The position numbers were made by a program, and so were the translations under genes. A stretch of 29,963 bases of DNA from Acidobacteriaceae bacterium UBA1307 (lineage in GTDB: Bacteria > Acidobacteriota > Terriglobia > Terriglobales > Acidobacteriaceae): assembly GCA_002307235.1 (NCBI GenBank), contig DBTV01000045.1:1-29963 (forward strand), in the 5' to 3' direction. Below are positions 15,964 through 23,367 of the stretch, piece after piece. The notes below the pieces were generated by a model. The model had not been told where the DNA came from, did no database searches, and was given only the letters and a program-made list of their open reading frames with translations. Positions within the stretch are counted from its first letter, which is position 1. Each line of letters begins with the position of its first letter.

Positions 15964-17398
15964 CGCGACGATGCCCGGCTATGAGATTGCGCACGCGCGG
16001 CCACGGTCGATCTTTACGCGTTTCGAGCGCAAGCAGGAGCTTCAGCACACGACGCACTTTTGCCCCGGCTGCGGTCACGGCATTCTGCACAAGATGGTGG
16101 GCCGCGCCATCGACGAGCTGGGCATTCAGGACCGCACCATCATGGTGGGCCCGGTCGGCTGCTCGGTCTTTACCTATCACTACTTCGACGTGGGCCACGT
16201 GATGTCCGCGCATGGCCGTGCGCCGGCGGTGGCCACCGGCGTTCGTCGCAGCCGGCCCCAGAGCATTGTCCTCAGCTATCAGGGCGATGGCGATCTGTCG
16301 GCCATCGGCCTGGCCGAGATTGTCCATGCCGCCAATCGCGGTGAAAACGTCACCGTCATCTTCGTCAACAACGCGGTCTATTCGATGACGGGCGGGCAGG
16401 CGGCGCCAACGACGCTGCTCGGCATGAAGACGGCAACCACGCCTCTGGGGCGCTCGGCGGCGAAGGAAGGCTATCCGCTGCGCATGAGCGAGTTGCTGGC
16501 CACGCTCGAGGCACCGGTCTACATCGAGCGGGTCGGCCTTGGCGACAATCGCTCGATCGTGCAGGCGCAGAGGGCTGTGCGTCGTGCCATCGAAAATCAG
16601 GTCAAGGGCCTTGGTTTTTCGTTGGTCGAGGTGCTTGCGCCCTGTCCGACGATCTGGAAAAAGTCACCGGTCGAGGCCCAGCGCTGGGTCCGCTCGGCGA
16701 TGGAAAAGAGCTTTCCTCTCGGCGTTTTTCGGGATCGGTCGAAGGATGCTGCGCCATGGCCTGCCGATGAGGCTGCGCCCGATCTTGAAAAAATCCCGGA
16801 GATTCTGGGCGTGGCCGGGGCTGAGCTGCCCGAGAGCCCTGTGTTAGCATTGGCGGCCGACGTCCCGGTCGATCTTGAGGTGCGCGTGGCCGGTTTCGGT
16901 GGCCAGGGCGTGCTGTTGCTCGGCGAGGTGCTGGCCGAGGCGGGCCTTGAGGCGGGTCTTGAGGTGAGCTGGTTGCCGAGCTATGGCCCAGAGATGCGCT
17001 CGGGAACCTCGAACTGCCATGTACGGATCGCCCGCGAGCCGATCGACACGCCTCTGGTGGCCGCCCCGCACCTGCTGGTGGCGATGAACGAGCCCGCGTT
17101 GCGCAAGTTTGCCGCGCAGGTCGCTCAGGGCGGCACGATTCTCTACAACGGCGCGGCGTTCCCGGAGCAGTTGCAGCGGCCGGATCTGCGCGTGATCGCC
17201 CGTCCCTTTGCCGAAATCGCCCTTGAGCTGGGTAATCCGCGGGCCATGAACATGGTCATGCTGGGGGCTCTGCTGGAACTCGTCGGCGTCTTGCCCGCCG
17301 CCTGCGTGCGGGCCGCCCTGGCCCAGCTGGTCCCGAACCCCAAGTGGCAGGAGTTAGACCTGCGGGCCATAGCGCGGGGCCGGGCAATGGCCGTATGA
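15956..17398 (+). CDS. korB: Fused beta-gamma subunit of 2-oxoacid:ferredoxin oxidoreductase
   Basis: One 480-residue protein joins the two remaining subunits. Residues 1 to about 260 are the thiamine-diphosphate-binding beta subunit. CPGCGHG supplies Cys36 and Cys39. Cys69 (GPVGCS) and Cys230 (APCPT) are well placed to complete the [4Fe-4S] site. GDGDLSAIG (110-118) with NNAVYSMTGGQ (138-148) form the cofactor and Mg site. A Pro/Glu-rich linker (about 262-305) leads to the gamma subunit (306-480), which opens with VAGFGGQGVLLLGEVLAEAG and contains PSYGPEMRSGTSNC. AAGGAG lies 8 bases before the ATG at 15956. In many organisms these are separate genes. The reading frame is continuous across the linker, so this is a real fusion, not a stop-codon read error visible here. 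A terminator follows. Confidence 0.9.
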   Translation: MSSATMPGYEIAHARPRSIFTRFERKQELQHTTHFCPGCGHGILHKMVGRAIDELGIQDRTIMVGPVGCSVFTYHYFDVGHVMSAHGRAPAVATGVRRSRPQSIVLSYQGDGDLSAIGLAEIVHAANRGENVTVIFVNNAVYSMTGGQAAPTTLLGMKTATTPLGRSAAKEGYPLRMSELLATLEAPVYIERVGLGDNRSIVQAQRAVRRAIENQVKGLGFSLVEVLAPCPTIWKKSPVEAQRWVRSAMEKSFPLGVFRDRSKDAAPWPADEAAPDLEKIPEILGVAGAELPESPVLALAADVPVDLEVRVAGFGGQGVLLLGEVLAEAGLEAGLEVSWLPSYGPEMRSGTSNCHVRIAREPIDTPLVAAPHLLVAMNEPALRKFAAQVAQGGTILYNGAAFPEQLQRPDLRVIARPFAEIALELGNPRAMNMVMLGALLELVGVLPAACVRAALAQLVPNPKWQELDLRAIARGRAMAV

Positions 17399-17431
17399 GC
17401 GACTGTGAGCCCCAAAAAAAATGACAAAAAC

Positions 17432-17464
17432 GCCCCGGAGTTCCATCTGTACCGGGGCTTTTTT
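17432..17464 (+). terminator. Terminator after the oxoacid:ferredoxin oxidoreductase operon
   Basis: A 7-bp GCCCCGG/CCGGGGC stem (17432-17438, 17452-17458) is followed by six T residues, 33 bases after the stop codon. It separates this operon from the nuo operon, although read-through cannot be excluded. Confidence 0.85.
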
Positions 17465-17588
17465 GCGCAGCGGAGAGAGGGAATCGAGACGAGTGCAATT
17501 CCTGTTGCAGCACTTGCCGTTCCACATTCTGGCCATTGTCGTAGTTTTCCCGTTGAATGGTTCATAAAGTGAGATGAACGGAGAGAAA

Positions 17589-17672
17589 ATGGATCCGAAA
17601 TGCTTTTGGATTCATCAACTCCGTAGCTGGCGAAGATTGAAAACTGGTAGTTTGGGTAAGAAGGGTTTTTAG
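17589..17672 (+). CDS. Possible 27-residue leader peptide upstream of nuoA
   Basis: A short frame of 27 codons plus stop begins with ATG at 17589, five bases after a GGAG site, and ends with TAG 7 bases before the nuoA ATG. The peptide is basic and has two Trp residues (starts MDPKCFWIHQ, ends GKKGF). There is no family match I recognise. The good ribosome site and the spacing to nuoA suggest that it may be translated and coupled to nuoA, but chance is possible at this size. Confidence 0.3.
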   Translation: MDPKCFWIHQLRSWRRLKTGSLGKKGF

Positions 17673-17679
17673 GTCTGAA

Positions 17680-18051
17680 ATGATGACAAATCCGTATTTT
17701 GCTTTGGCGATTTTATTTTTGGCGGCGCTTGGTTTCGGGTTGGGCCCGCTGGGGCTTGCCTGGCTGTGGGCGCGGTGTTTTTCTCCCGCCAAGCCGAACG
17801 CGGTCAAAAACGCCATTTACGAGTGTGGCCTGGAGTCGAGGGGCGATGCCTGGGTGCAGTTCCGCTCGGCCTACTACCTGTATGCGATCATCTTTCTGAT
17901 CTTTGATGTCGAAACGGTCTTCCTGCTGCCCTTTGCCGTGGCTTTTACCGGCCTGGGTGCGGCGGCTTGCCTGGCCATGCTGGTCTTTGTCCTGATGCTG
18001 GTCGAGGGTCTGGCCTGGGCTTGGGCCAAGGGAATCCTGACCTGGGCGTAA
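17680..18051 (+). CDS. nuoA: NADH-quinone oxidoreductase-type complex I subunit NuoA
   Basis: Small membrane subunit at the junction between the peripheral and membrane arms of complex I. At 123 residues it has the usual length, with three hydrophobic helices. The family signature is complete: KNAIYECGLES (43-53) in the cytoplasmic loop and FDVETVFLLPFA (75-86) in the second helix, with the acidic pair Asp76 and Glu78. ATG codons occur at 17680 and 17683. AGG about 7 bases upstream of the first serves as a weak ribosome site. It begins the nuo operon, after a 215-base gap behind the upstream terminator, where the operon promoter should lie. It is separated from nuoB by 104 bases holding a small heptad repeat, whereas most later junctions overlap. 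Confidence 0.95.
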   Translation: MMTNPYFALAILFLAALGFGLGPLGLAWLWARCFSPAKPNAVKNAIYECGLESRGDAWVQFRSAYYLYAIIFLIFDVETVFLLPFAVAFTGLGAAACLAMLVFVLMLVEGLAWAWAKGILTWA

Positions 18052-18119
18052 GCGCGGCTTCCCCCGCAAAGCGCAAGGTGCTTGTGTGGCGTCAGGGGTG
18101 CCGCATTGGCTGAGATTGT

Positions 18120-18140
18120 GAACTGTTTACTGCGAACTGG
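18120..18140 (+). repeat. Three-unit heptanucleotide repeat between nuoA and nuoB
   Basis: GAACTGT, TTACTGC and GAACTGG follow each other in 7-base register with the common core ACTG. The preceding heptamer AGATTGT is a possible fourth, decayed unit. It overlaps the GGAG that is the only ribosome-site candidate for nuoB. Confidence 0.5.
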
Positions 18141-18155
18141 AGCGTAGCGACGACC

Positions 18156-18785
18156 ATGGCTGTCGACGAAAAACTGAAAAAGGAGCTGGCCGGGCAGGGC
18201 ATCGTGGTGACGAGCCTGCAGGAGCTCTACAACTGGGGGCGGCGCAATTCCATCTGGCCGTTGCAATTCGGTCTGGCCTGTTGTGCCATCGAGATGATTG
18301 CCACCACCATGGCTCGTTACGATATGGCCCGCTTCGGCGCCGAGGTCTTTCGGCCCTCGCCCCGTCAGGCCGATCTGATGATCATCTCGGGCACGGTGAC
18401 CAAGAAGATGGCTCCGCAGGTGGTCCGGCTTTATAACCAGATGGCCGAGCCGCGTTATGTGATTGCCATGGGCGCCTGCGCCATCTCGGGAGGCCCTTTC
18501 AAGCAGGGCTACAACGTGCTCAAGGGCATTGACCGCTACATCCCCGTCGACGTACACATCCCCGGCTGCCCGCCGCGGCCTGAGGCGCTGCTGCAGGCCT
18601 TCATGACGTTGCAGAAGAAGATCGGCGCGCAGGATCTGACCGGCGCGGATCGCCCGCGTCACCTCAATGCCGAGGCGATGGGCGAGTTCCCGGTACCGGA
18701 GTTTGGCGCCCATGATCTTGTGCCGAGCTCGAACGCGCTGGTCTGGCCGCTTCCGGCCCCGAAGACCGAGGAGGCCAAGGGATGA
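18156..18785 (+). CDS. nuoB: Complex I subunit NuoB (cluster N2 carrier)
   Basis: Peripheral-arm subunit that carries the terminal [4Fe-4S] cluster N2, which reduces quinone. All four expected ligands are present: the adjacent pair Cys42 and Cys43 (FGLACCAIEM), Cys108 (MGACAISGG) and Cys138 (PGCPPRPEAL). RFGAEVFRPSPRQAD (59-73) is typical. The protein is 209 residues, with a C-terminal extension of about 50 beyond the core (RPRHLNAEAMG onward), common in short-loop NuoB variants but unremarkable. The start at 18156 has only a GGAG 13 bases away, so initiation may be weak. It overlaps nuoC by four bases (ATGA). Confidence 0.95.
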   Translation: MAVDEKLKKELAGQGIVVTSLQELYNWGRRNSIWPLQFGLACCAIEMIATTMARYDMARFGAEVFRPSPRQADLMIISGTVTKKMAPQVVRLYNQMAEPRYVIAMGACAISGGPFKQGYNVLKGIDRYIPVDVHIPGCPPRPEALLQAFMTLQKKIGAQDLTGADRPRHLNAEAMGEFPVPEFGAHDLVPSSNALVWPLPAPKTEEAKG

Positions 18786-19384
18786 AGTCGCTCGAAGAGA
18801 TCAAGGCACTGCTCGAGGTCGCCGTCCCCGGCGTCCAACTCGAGATCGTTCCCAATCCCAGCCCCTCCGCGCAGCACTCGCTGGTCGTCGATCAAGCGCA
18901 TGCCGTGGCTGTTGGCACGTATCTGCGTGATGCCGAGGAGCTGCAGTTCGACTACTGCTCGAATGTGACCGGCGTAGACTGGCTCGACCGGGAGATGGTC
19001 GTCGAGGGCGAGAAGCGCGCCGTCCCCGGCCATCTTGAGGTCGTTTATCATCTCTACTCGATGGCTCTCGGCCACGGTCCGCTGGTGTTGCGTCAACGCA
19101 CGGCGAATCGTTCCGATCAGGTCACGGTGGCCTCGTTGACGCCCATCTGGCGTTCGGCCGAGTTTCAGGAGCGCGAGGTCTTCGATCTGTTCGGCGTGGT
19201 CTTCGAGGGCCACCCGGACCTGCGCCGGATTCTGATGTGGGATGAGTTCACCGATCACCCGATGCGCCGCGATTATGTGGAGCCGGATGACTTCGAGTAC
19301 GAACCGACCGCGCACGACGAGGTACTGAAGCGTGCCGAAGAACATCGTGCCGGGCTGGCCACCGGGGAAGGAGCGGCACAATGA
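18782..19384 (+). CDS. nuoC: Complex I subunit NuoC
   Basis: 30-kDa-type peripheral-arm subunit of 200 residues that packs against NuoD near the quinone site. The signature block is EREVFDLFGVVFEGHPDLRRIL (130-151), followed by WDEFTDHPMRRDY. It is a separate gene, not fused to nuoD as in enterobacteria. A GAGGAGG-like ribosome site within the end of nuoB precedes the ATG, and four-base overlaps with nuoB and nuoD indicate translational coupling. Confidence 0.95.
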   Translation: MKSLEEIKALLEVAVPGVQLEIVPNPSPSAQHSLVVDQAHAVAVGTYLRDAEELQFDYCSNVTGVDWLDREMVVEGEKRAVPGHLEVVYHLYSMALGHGPLVLRQRTANRSDQVTVASLTPIWRSAEFQEREVFDLFGVVFEGHPDLRRILMWDEFTDHPMRRDYVEPDDFEYEPTAHDEVLKRAEEHRAGLATGEGAAQ

Positions 19385-20547
19385 CCGCAGTTGCAGAAAA
19401 ACATGTGCCGGGCTGGAACCGTCCGCCCGTGATTGCGACCGACGATGAGGCCGAGCTGCTTGAGGTCGCGATGGGGCCGCATCACCCGTCGACGCACGGC
19501 GTCTTTCGGATGGATGTGGTGCTCGACGGCGAGATCGTCGTCAAGCTGAAGCCGGTCTTCGGCTACCTGCATCGCAATCACGAGAAGATTGGCGAGAGCG
19601 CCAGTTATCTGGGCATGATGCCCTATACCGACCGGCTCGACTACTTCTGCTCGATTACCAACAACTGGGCCTATGCGCTGGCCGTTGAAAAGCTGGCCGG
19701 CATCACGGTTCCCGAGCGGGCCGAGTATCTGCGCGTGATTTTGTCGGAGTTCACCCGCATTCAGAACCATGCCGCTTCGATCGGCTTTCTGATGCAGGAG
19801 ATGGGCTGCAGCGGTACGCCGCTCATGTATGCCTTCAAGGCGCGCGAGAAGATTCTTGATCTGTTTGAGCGGCTGACCGGCGCGCGCATGATGTGCAACT
19901 ACATGCGCTTTGGCGGCTGTCGTGTGGATATGAGCGCGGAGCTTCTGGCCGAGGCCAGCACCATCGTTGCCGGATTGCCGGGCTTTATCGATGAGTTCGA
20001 GGCGCTGCTCGGCTCGAATGAGATTCTGATGGCGCGCAGCCAGGGCACGGGCATCATCAAGCCGGAGCTGGCCGTCAATGCCGGTCTGACCGGACCGATG
20101 CTGCGCTGCACCGGCGTCAACTATGACGTGCGCAAGGTCGATCACTACGGCATCTATGACCGTTTTGATTTCCGCGTGCCGCTCGGCGAGCATGGCGACG
20201 TCTATGACCGCTACATGGTGCGTGTGCTTGAGATGCGCGAGTCGATCCGCATCATCGAACAGGCACTGGCGCAGATTCCTGCCGGGCCCATCGTTGACCC
20301 GAAGACCAAAAGCCGTGGCTTCAAACCGAAGCCGGGTGAGGCTTACGGGCGCATCGAAGCCCCCAAGGGCGAGCTTGGTTTTTATCTGATCAGCGACGGA
20401 ACGGCTTCCCCGTACCGGTTCCGCGTCCGGCCACCGAGCCTCATCAATCTGACTCTGCTTGAGAATATGTGCCTGGGGCATAACGTGGCCGATGTGATTT
20501 TGACCTTTGGCTCGGTCGATATCGTCCTCGGCGAAGTGGATCGGTAA
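19381..20547 (+). CDS. nuoD: Complex I subunit NuoD (49-kDa type, quinone site)
   Basis: Forms the quinone-reduction pocket with NuoB and NuoH. MGPHHPSTHGVFR (31-43) contains the conserved His of the beta1-beta2 loop, and PYTDRLDY (81-88) contains the likely quinone-binding Tyr82. RGGEAYG- and DPK-type motifs near residues 300-325, and the closing FGSVDIVLGEVDR, fit the family. At 388 residues it is slightly short, as expected for an unfused NuoD. AAGGAG lies 7-8 bases before the ATG. The next gene is nuoI, not nuoE: the usual nuoE-F-G genes are missing after nuoD, and a repeat-containing gap of 138 bases occupies the place. Confidence 0.96.
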   Translation: MTAVAEKHVPGWNRPPVIATDDEAELLEVAMGPHHPSTHGVFRMDVVLDGEIVVKLKPVFGYLHRNHEKIGESASYLGMMPYTDRLDYFCSITNNWAYALAVEKLAGITVPERAEYLRVILSEFTRIQNHAASIGFLMQEMGCSGTPLMYAFKAREKILDLFERLTGARMMCNYMRFGGCRVDMSAELLAEASTIVAGLPGFIDEFEALLGSNEILMARSQGTGIIKPELAVNAGLTGPMLRCTGVNYDVRKVDHYGIYDRFDFRVPLGEHGDVYDRYMVRVLEMRESIRIIEQALAQIPAGPIVDPKTKSRGFKPKPGEAYGRIEAPKGELGFYLISDGTASPYRFRVRPPSLINLTLLENMCLGHNVADVILTFGSVDIVLGEVDR

Positions 20548-20562
20548 CCGTCGTTCGCTATG

Positions 20563-20669
20563 AGCTTCTAGCTTTTAGCTTTTTTGCTGCAACGCCGTGT
20601 TGTGATCTGGTGGCCGGCCATGGAGTCGGCGAGGAAAAGCGAACAGCTGAAGGCTAGAAGCTAAAAGCT
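20563..20669. repeat. Inverted pair of heptanucleotide arrays between nuoD and nuoI
   Basis: The left array is AGCTTCT, AGCTTTT, AGCTTTT (20563-20583). The right array, on the opposite strand, is AGCTTTT, AGCTTCT, AGCCTTC, AGCTGTT (20669 down to 20642). The arms could pair over about 18 bases with one or two mismatches. The 58-base core holds a 10-base palindrome TGGCCGGCCA (20611-20620). It resembles short tandemly repeated repetitive elements, but I cannot name the family. It sits where nuoEFG would normally be. Confidence 0.65.
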
Positions 20670-20685
20670 GTTCTTGGAGGTTTCA

Positions 20686-21333
20686 TTGTTCGGCGAAGGA
20701 ATTTTGAAGGGCATGGCGGAGACGGCCAGGAACTTCTTCGGCAGCTATGTGTCGAAGGAGCGGCTGACGACCGTTCAGTATCCGGAGCAGAGAGTGGCTC
20801 CGATCGAGGCCTCGCGCACCTTTCCCTTTCTGGTCTATGACGAGGGGATGAAGGCCGAGGGCAGGGAAGACTGGCAGGCTGGTCTGCGTTGCACCAGTTG
20901 CCAGATCTGCGAAAAGGAATGCCCGCCGAAGTGCATCTACATCGAGAAATCGAAGGACAAGAAGGCGGACTTCTTCGGCAAGCAGCAGTTTTATCCGACC
21001 CGCTTCGAGATCGACTACGCGGTTTGCATGGGGTGCCAGATCTGTGTCGAGGTCTGTCCCTTCGACTCGATCAAGATGGATAACGTTTTTGAGCTGGCCA
21101 CCGATGACCGCTTCGGCGGACTTGTGCTTCCTGTTGAGCAACTGGCGCGGCCCGATAGCTATTATCACGCGGTACACCCGACCGAGGCCGCCGAGGTGGA
21201 CGCCGAACGCGTCAAGACCAAGACGATGCTCGAGGCCAAAGCCAAGGCTGCGGCAGAGGCCGCTGCGGCCAAGGCCGCCGAGGCGGCAAAGGTTGCCGCA
21301 GAGGCCGCCAAGCCCGCCGGAGAGGGAGCCTAA
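20686..21333 (+). CDS. nuoI: Complex I subunit NuoI (2x[4Fe-4S]) with Ala-rich tail
   Basis: TYKY-type subunit carrying clusters N6a and N6b, which pass electrons to N2 in NuoB. CTSCQICEKECP (Cys69, 72, 75, 79) and CMGCQICVEVCP (Cys114, 117, 120, 124) are complete. I place the start at TTG 20686 because a GGAGG lies five bases before it. The TTG at 20674 overlaps that site, and the first ATG (20713) would remove nine residues. This gives 215 residues, about 35-45 more than common NuoI. The excess is a C-terminal tail (about 168-215) that becomes Ala/Lys/Glu-rich after 184 and looks helical. Gene order is I before H, reversed from the canonical operon. Since NuoG is absent, the N-terminal cluster domain may be the electron entry for ferredoxin (inference). 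Confidence 0.94.
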   Translation: MFGEGILKGMAETARNFFGSYVSKERLTTVQYPEQRVAPIEASRTFPFLVYDEGMKAEGREDWQAGLRCTSCQICEKECPPKCIYIEKSKDKKADFFGKQQFYPTRFEIDYAVCMGCQICVEVCPFDSIKMDNVFELATDDRFGGLVLPVEQLARPDSYYHAVHPTEAAEVDAERVKTKTMLEAKAKAAAEAAAAKAAEAAKVAAEAAKPAGEGA

Positions 21334-21337
21334 GTTT

Positions 21338-22513
21338 ATGTTCGCAACTCTCGATCAAATCTTTTTGTTATTGCGCGACGGTATCGCCGGATTTCTGCCG
21401 GTCTTCTGGCGTCCACTGGTCGGCATTCTGCTCGGCGTCGTCGGCATTATCTCGGTCTTCCCGGCGATCTTCGCGATCACCACGGTCTTCGAGCGCAAGG
21501 GCCTCGGCCGCATGCAGAACCGGCTCGGGCCGAACCGCGTCGGGCCCTTCGGGCTTTTGCAGCCTTTGGCTGACGGCGTCAAGTCGCTCACCAAGGAAGA
21601 CATCGTGCCGAAGACGGCCGATGAACTGGTGCACTTTCTTGCGCCGCTGGTGCTGGTCGTGGCCACCTTCATGGGATTCGCGGTGCTGCCGATGGGCCGC
21701 AACATGGTGCTCGTCGAGCTCGACTGCGCCCTGCTGTTCTACTTCGCGATGGGAGCCTCGAGCGAGGTCGCGGTCTTCATGGCAGGCTGGTCGAGCCGCA
21801 ACAAGTATTCGCTGCTCGGCGCCATGCGCGCCATCGCGCAGATGATCAGCTATGAGGTCGTGCTGCTGCTTTCAGCCGTCGCCGTGGTCATGATCACCGG
21901 TTCGCTTTCGCTGACGAAAATCGTCGAGGCGCAGAATCAGTACACGGGCATCTTTCCGCACTGGTACATCTTCACGCCCTGGGGCCTAGCCGGCTTTCTC
22001 ATGTATGCCATTGCAGGCACGGCCGAGACCAACCGCTCGCCCTTTGATCTTCCCGAGGGCGAATCGGAGCTGATCGCCGGCTACCACACCGAATACTCGG
22101 GCTTTAAGTTCGCCCTGTTTTTTCTCGGCGAATATCTCGGCATGTTGTCGATCTCGGGCCTCGGTGCGACGCTGTTTCTCGGCGGCTGGTCGGCACCGTT
22201 CTCCTTCCTGACCTGGATTCCCTCCTGGATCTGGTTCTTTGCGAAGGTGCTCACCTCGATCTTCGTCTTCATCTGGATGCGTGGCACATTGCCGCGCCTG
22301 CGTCAGGATCAGTTGATGAACTTCGCCTGGAAGTTCGTGCTGCCCTTCACGCTCTTTAATCTGCTGGTGACCGCGCTGTGGCGGTTCATGGGCGACGGGT
22401 GGCTGCGCTGGGTGGTTTGCTCGGTGCTGGTCGCCGCGGTCTACGCGCTGATGGCGCGCTTCGGCATGCGGCGCGAACAGTTCGTCGCAAGGAGCTATCG
22501 TTATGCAAAGTAA
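21338..22513 (+). CDS. nuoH: Complex I subunit NuoH
   Basis: Membrane subunit of 391 residues, with eight predicted helices, that lines the quinone channel and links to the proton-pumping arm. QNRLGPNRVGPFGLLQPLADGVK (60-82) and ETNRSPFDLPEGESELIAGYHTEYSG (230-255) are the two main signatures, and both are intact with all charged residues. The ATG at 21338 follows the nuoI stop by four bases, with GGGAG about 8 bases upstream. A longer in-frame opening into nuoI has no NuoH similarity and is not used. Confidence 0.95.
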   Translation: MFATLDQIFLLLRDGIAGFLPVFWRPLVGILLGVVGIISVFPAIFAITTVFERKGLGRMQNRLGPNRVGPFGLLQPLADGVKSLTKEDIVPKTADELVHFLAPLVLVVATFMGFAVLPMGRNMVLVELDCALLFYFAMGASSEVAVFMAGWSSRNKYSLLGAMRAIAQMISYEVVLLLSAVAVVMITGSLSLTKIVEAQNQYTGIFPHWYIFTPWGLAGFLMYAIAGTAETNRSPFDLPEGESELIAGYHTEYSGFKFALFFLGEYLGMLSISGLGATLFLGGWSAPFSFLTWIPSWIWFFAKVLTSIFVFIWMRGTLPRLRQDQLMNFAWKFVLPFTLFNLLVTALWRFMGDGWLRWVVCSVLVAAVYALMARFGMRREQFVARSYRYAK

Positions 22514-22558
22514 TCATTCGATCCGTCGGTTCGCCGGGCCGGGACAGGAGGCGGCGCA

Positions 22559-23056
22559 ATGAGCATTGTCTTCTGGCTTCTTGCCGCGATCACTCTCGGC
22601 AGCGGCTTTGCCGCCGTGGCTCTTAAAAACACCGTGCACTGCGCACTGGCCGTTACCGGCGCCTTTGCCGGGCTGGCGCTGCTGTTCCTCGGCCTTGACG
22701 CGCAGTTTGCGGGCTTTGCGGAGATTCTGGTCTACATCGGCGCGGTCGCCATTCTGGTGGTCTTCGCGATCCTTTTGACGCGGGGCTCGGAGACGCCGGT
22801 CGGCTCCGTCTTCAGCCGCCACTGGTTTTGGGGTCTTGTTGCCGCCGCCGCCGTCTTTGCCCTCTTCGGCTGGGCCATCGTGGCCAGCGTGCCCGCGTTG
22901 CCCAACGTGCAGGCCGTGCCTGATACCAACGTCAAGGCCATCGGCTACGCGCTGGTCGGCCGCTACGTGCTGCCGCTGGAGATTCTCGCCGTGTTGCTGA
23001 CGGCGGCCACCATTGGCGCGGTCATCGTCGCGCTGCATGAGAAGGAGGCGCAATGA
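22559..23056 (+). CDS. nuoJ: Complex I subunit NuoJ
   Basis: Membrane subunit of 165 residues with five hydrophobic helices, located between NuoA/H and NuoK. LKNTVHCAL and FAEILVYIGAVAILVVFAILL, with the pi-bulge region around the conserved Tyr-Gly-Ala, are typical. AGGAGG lies 7 bases before the ATG, 45 bases behind nuoH. It overlaps nuoK by four bases. Confidence 0.94.
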   Translation: MSIVFWLLAAITLGSGFAAVALKNTVHCALAVTGAFAGLALLFLGLDAQFAGFAEILVYIGAVAILVVFAILLTRGSETPVGSVFSRHWFWGLVAAAAVFALFGWAIVASVPALPNVQAVPDTNVKAIGYALVGRYVLPLEILAVLLTAATIGAVIVALHEKEAQ

Positions 23057-23364
23057 CGCCGCTTGCCGCTCATCTTCTGGTTGCAGCGCTGTTGTTCGCC
23101 ATCGGTCTGGCGGGCGCGCTTGTGCGCCGCAACGCCATTCTGGTGCTGATCGGCATCGAGCTGATGCTCAACGCCGCGAACCTGAACTTTATCGCCTTCT
23201 GGCGCTATTCCCCGCACCCCGAGGCTCTTACCGGCATGATGTTTGCCATCTTTTCGATTGCAGTGGCCGCGGCCGAGGCCGCCGTTGGACTGGGACTGGT
23301 CATCGCCATCCATCGCCAACTGCGCACCACCGACCTTGACCAGATGAACAGGATGAGGGGGTAA
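23053..23364 (+). CDS. nuoK: Complex I subunit NuoK
   Basis: Small antiporter-related subunit of 103 residues with three helices. The two membrane glutamates needed for proton transfer are at the expected places: Glu36 (IGIELMLNAANLNF) and Glu75 (AAAEAAVGLGL). It overlaps nuoJ by four bases and precedes nuoL by three. Confidence 0.95.
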   Translation: MTPLAAHLLVAALLFAIGLAGALVRRNAILVLIGIELMLNAANLNFIAFWRYSPHPEALTGMMFAIFSIAVAAAEAAVGLGLVIAIHRQLRTTDLDQMNRMRG

Positions 23365-23367
23365 TCG

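Noticed and set aside
21044..21337. 98-residue N-terminal extension of NuoH overlapping nuoI
   Set aside because: The extension is the shifted frame of nuoI, Arg/Pro-rich and unlike NuoH. The ATG at 21338 has a ribosome site and gives the normal length.
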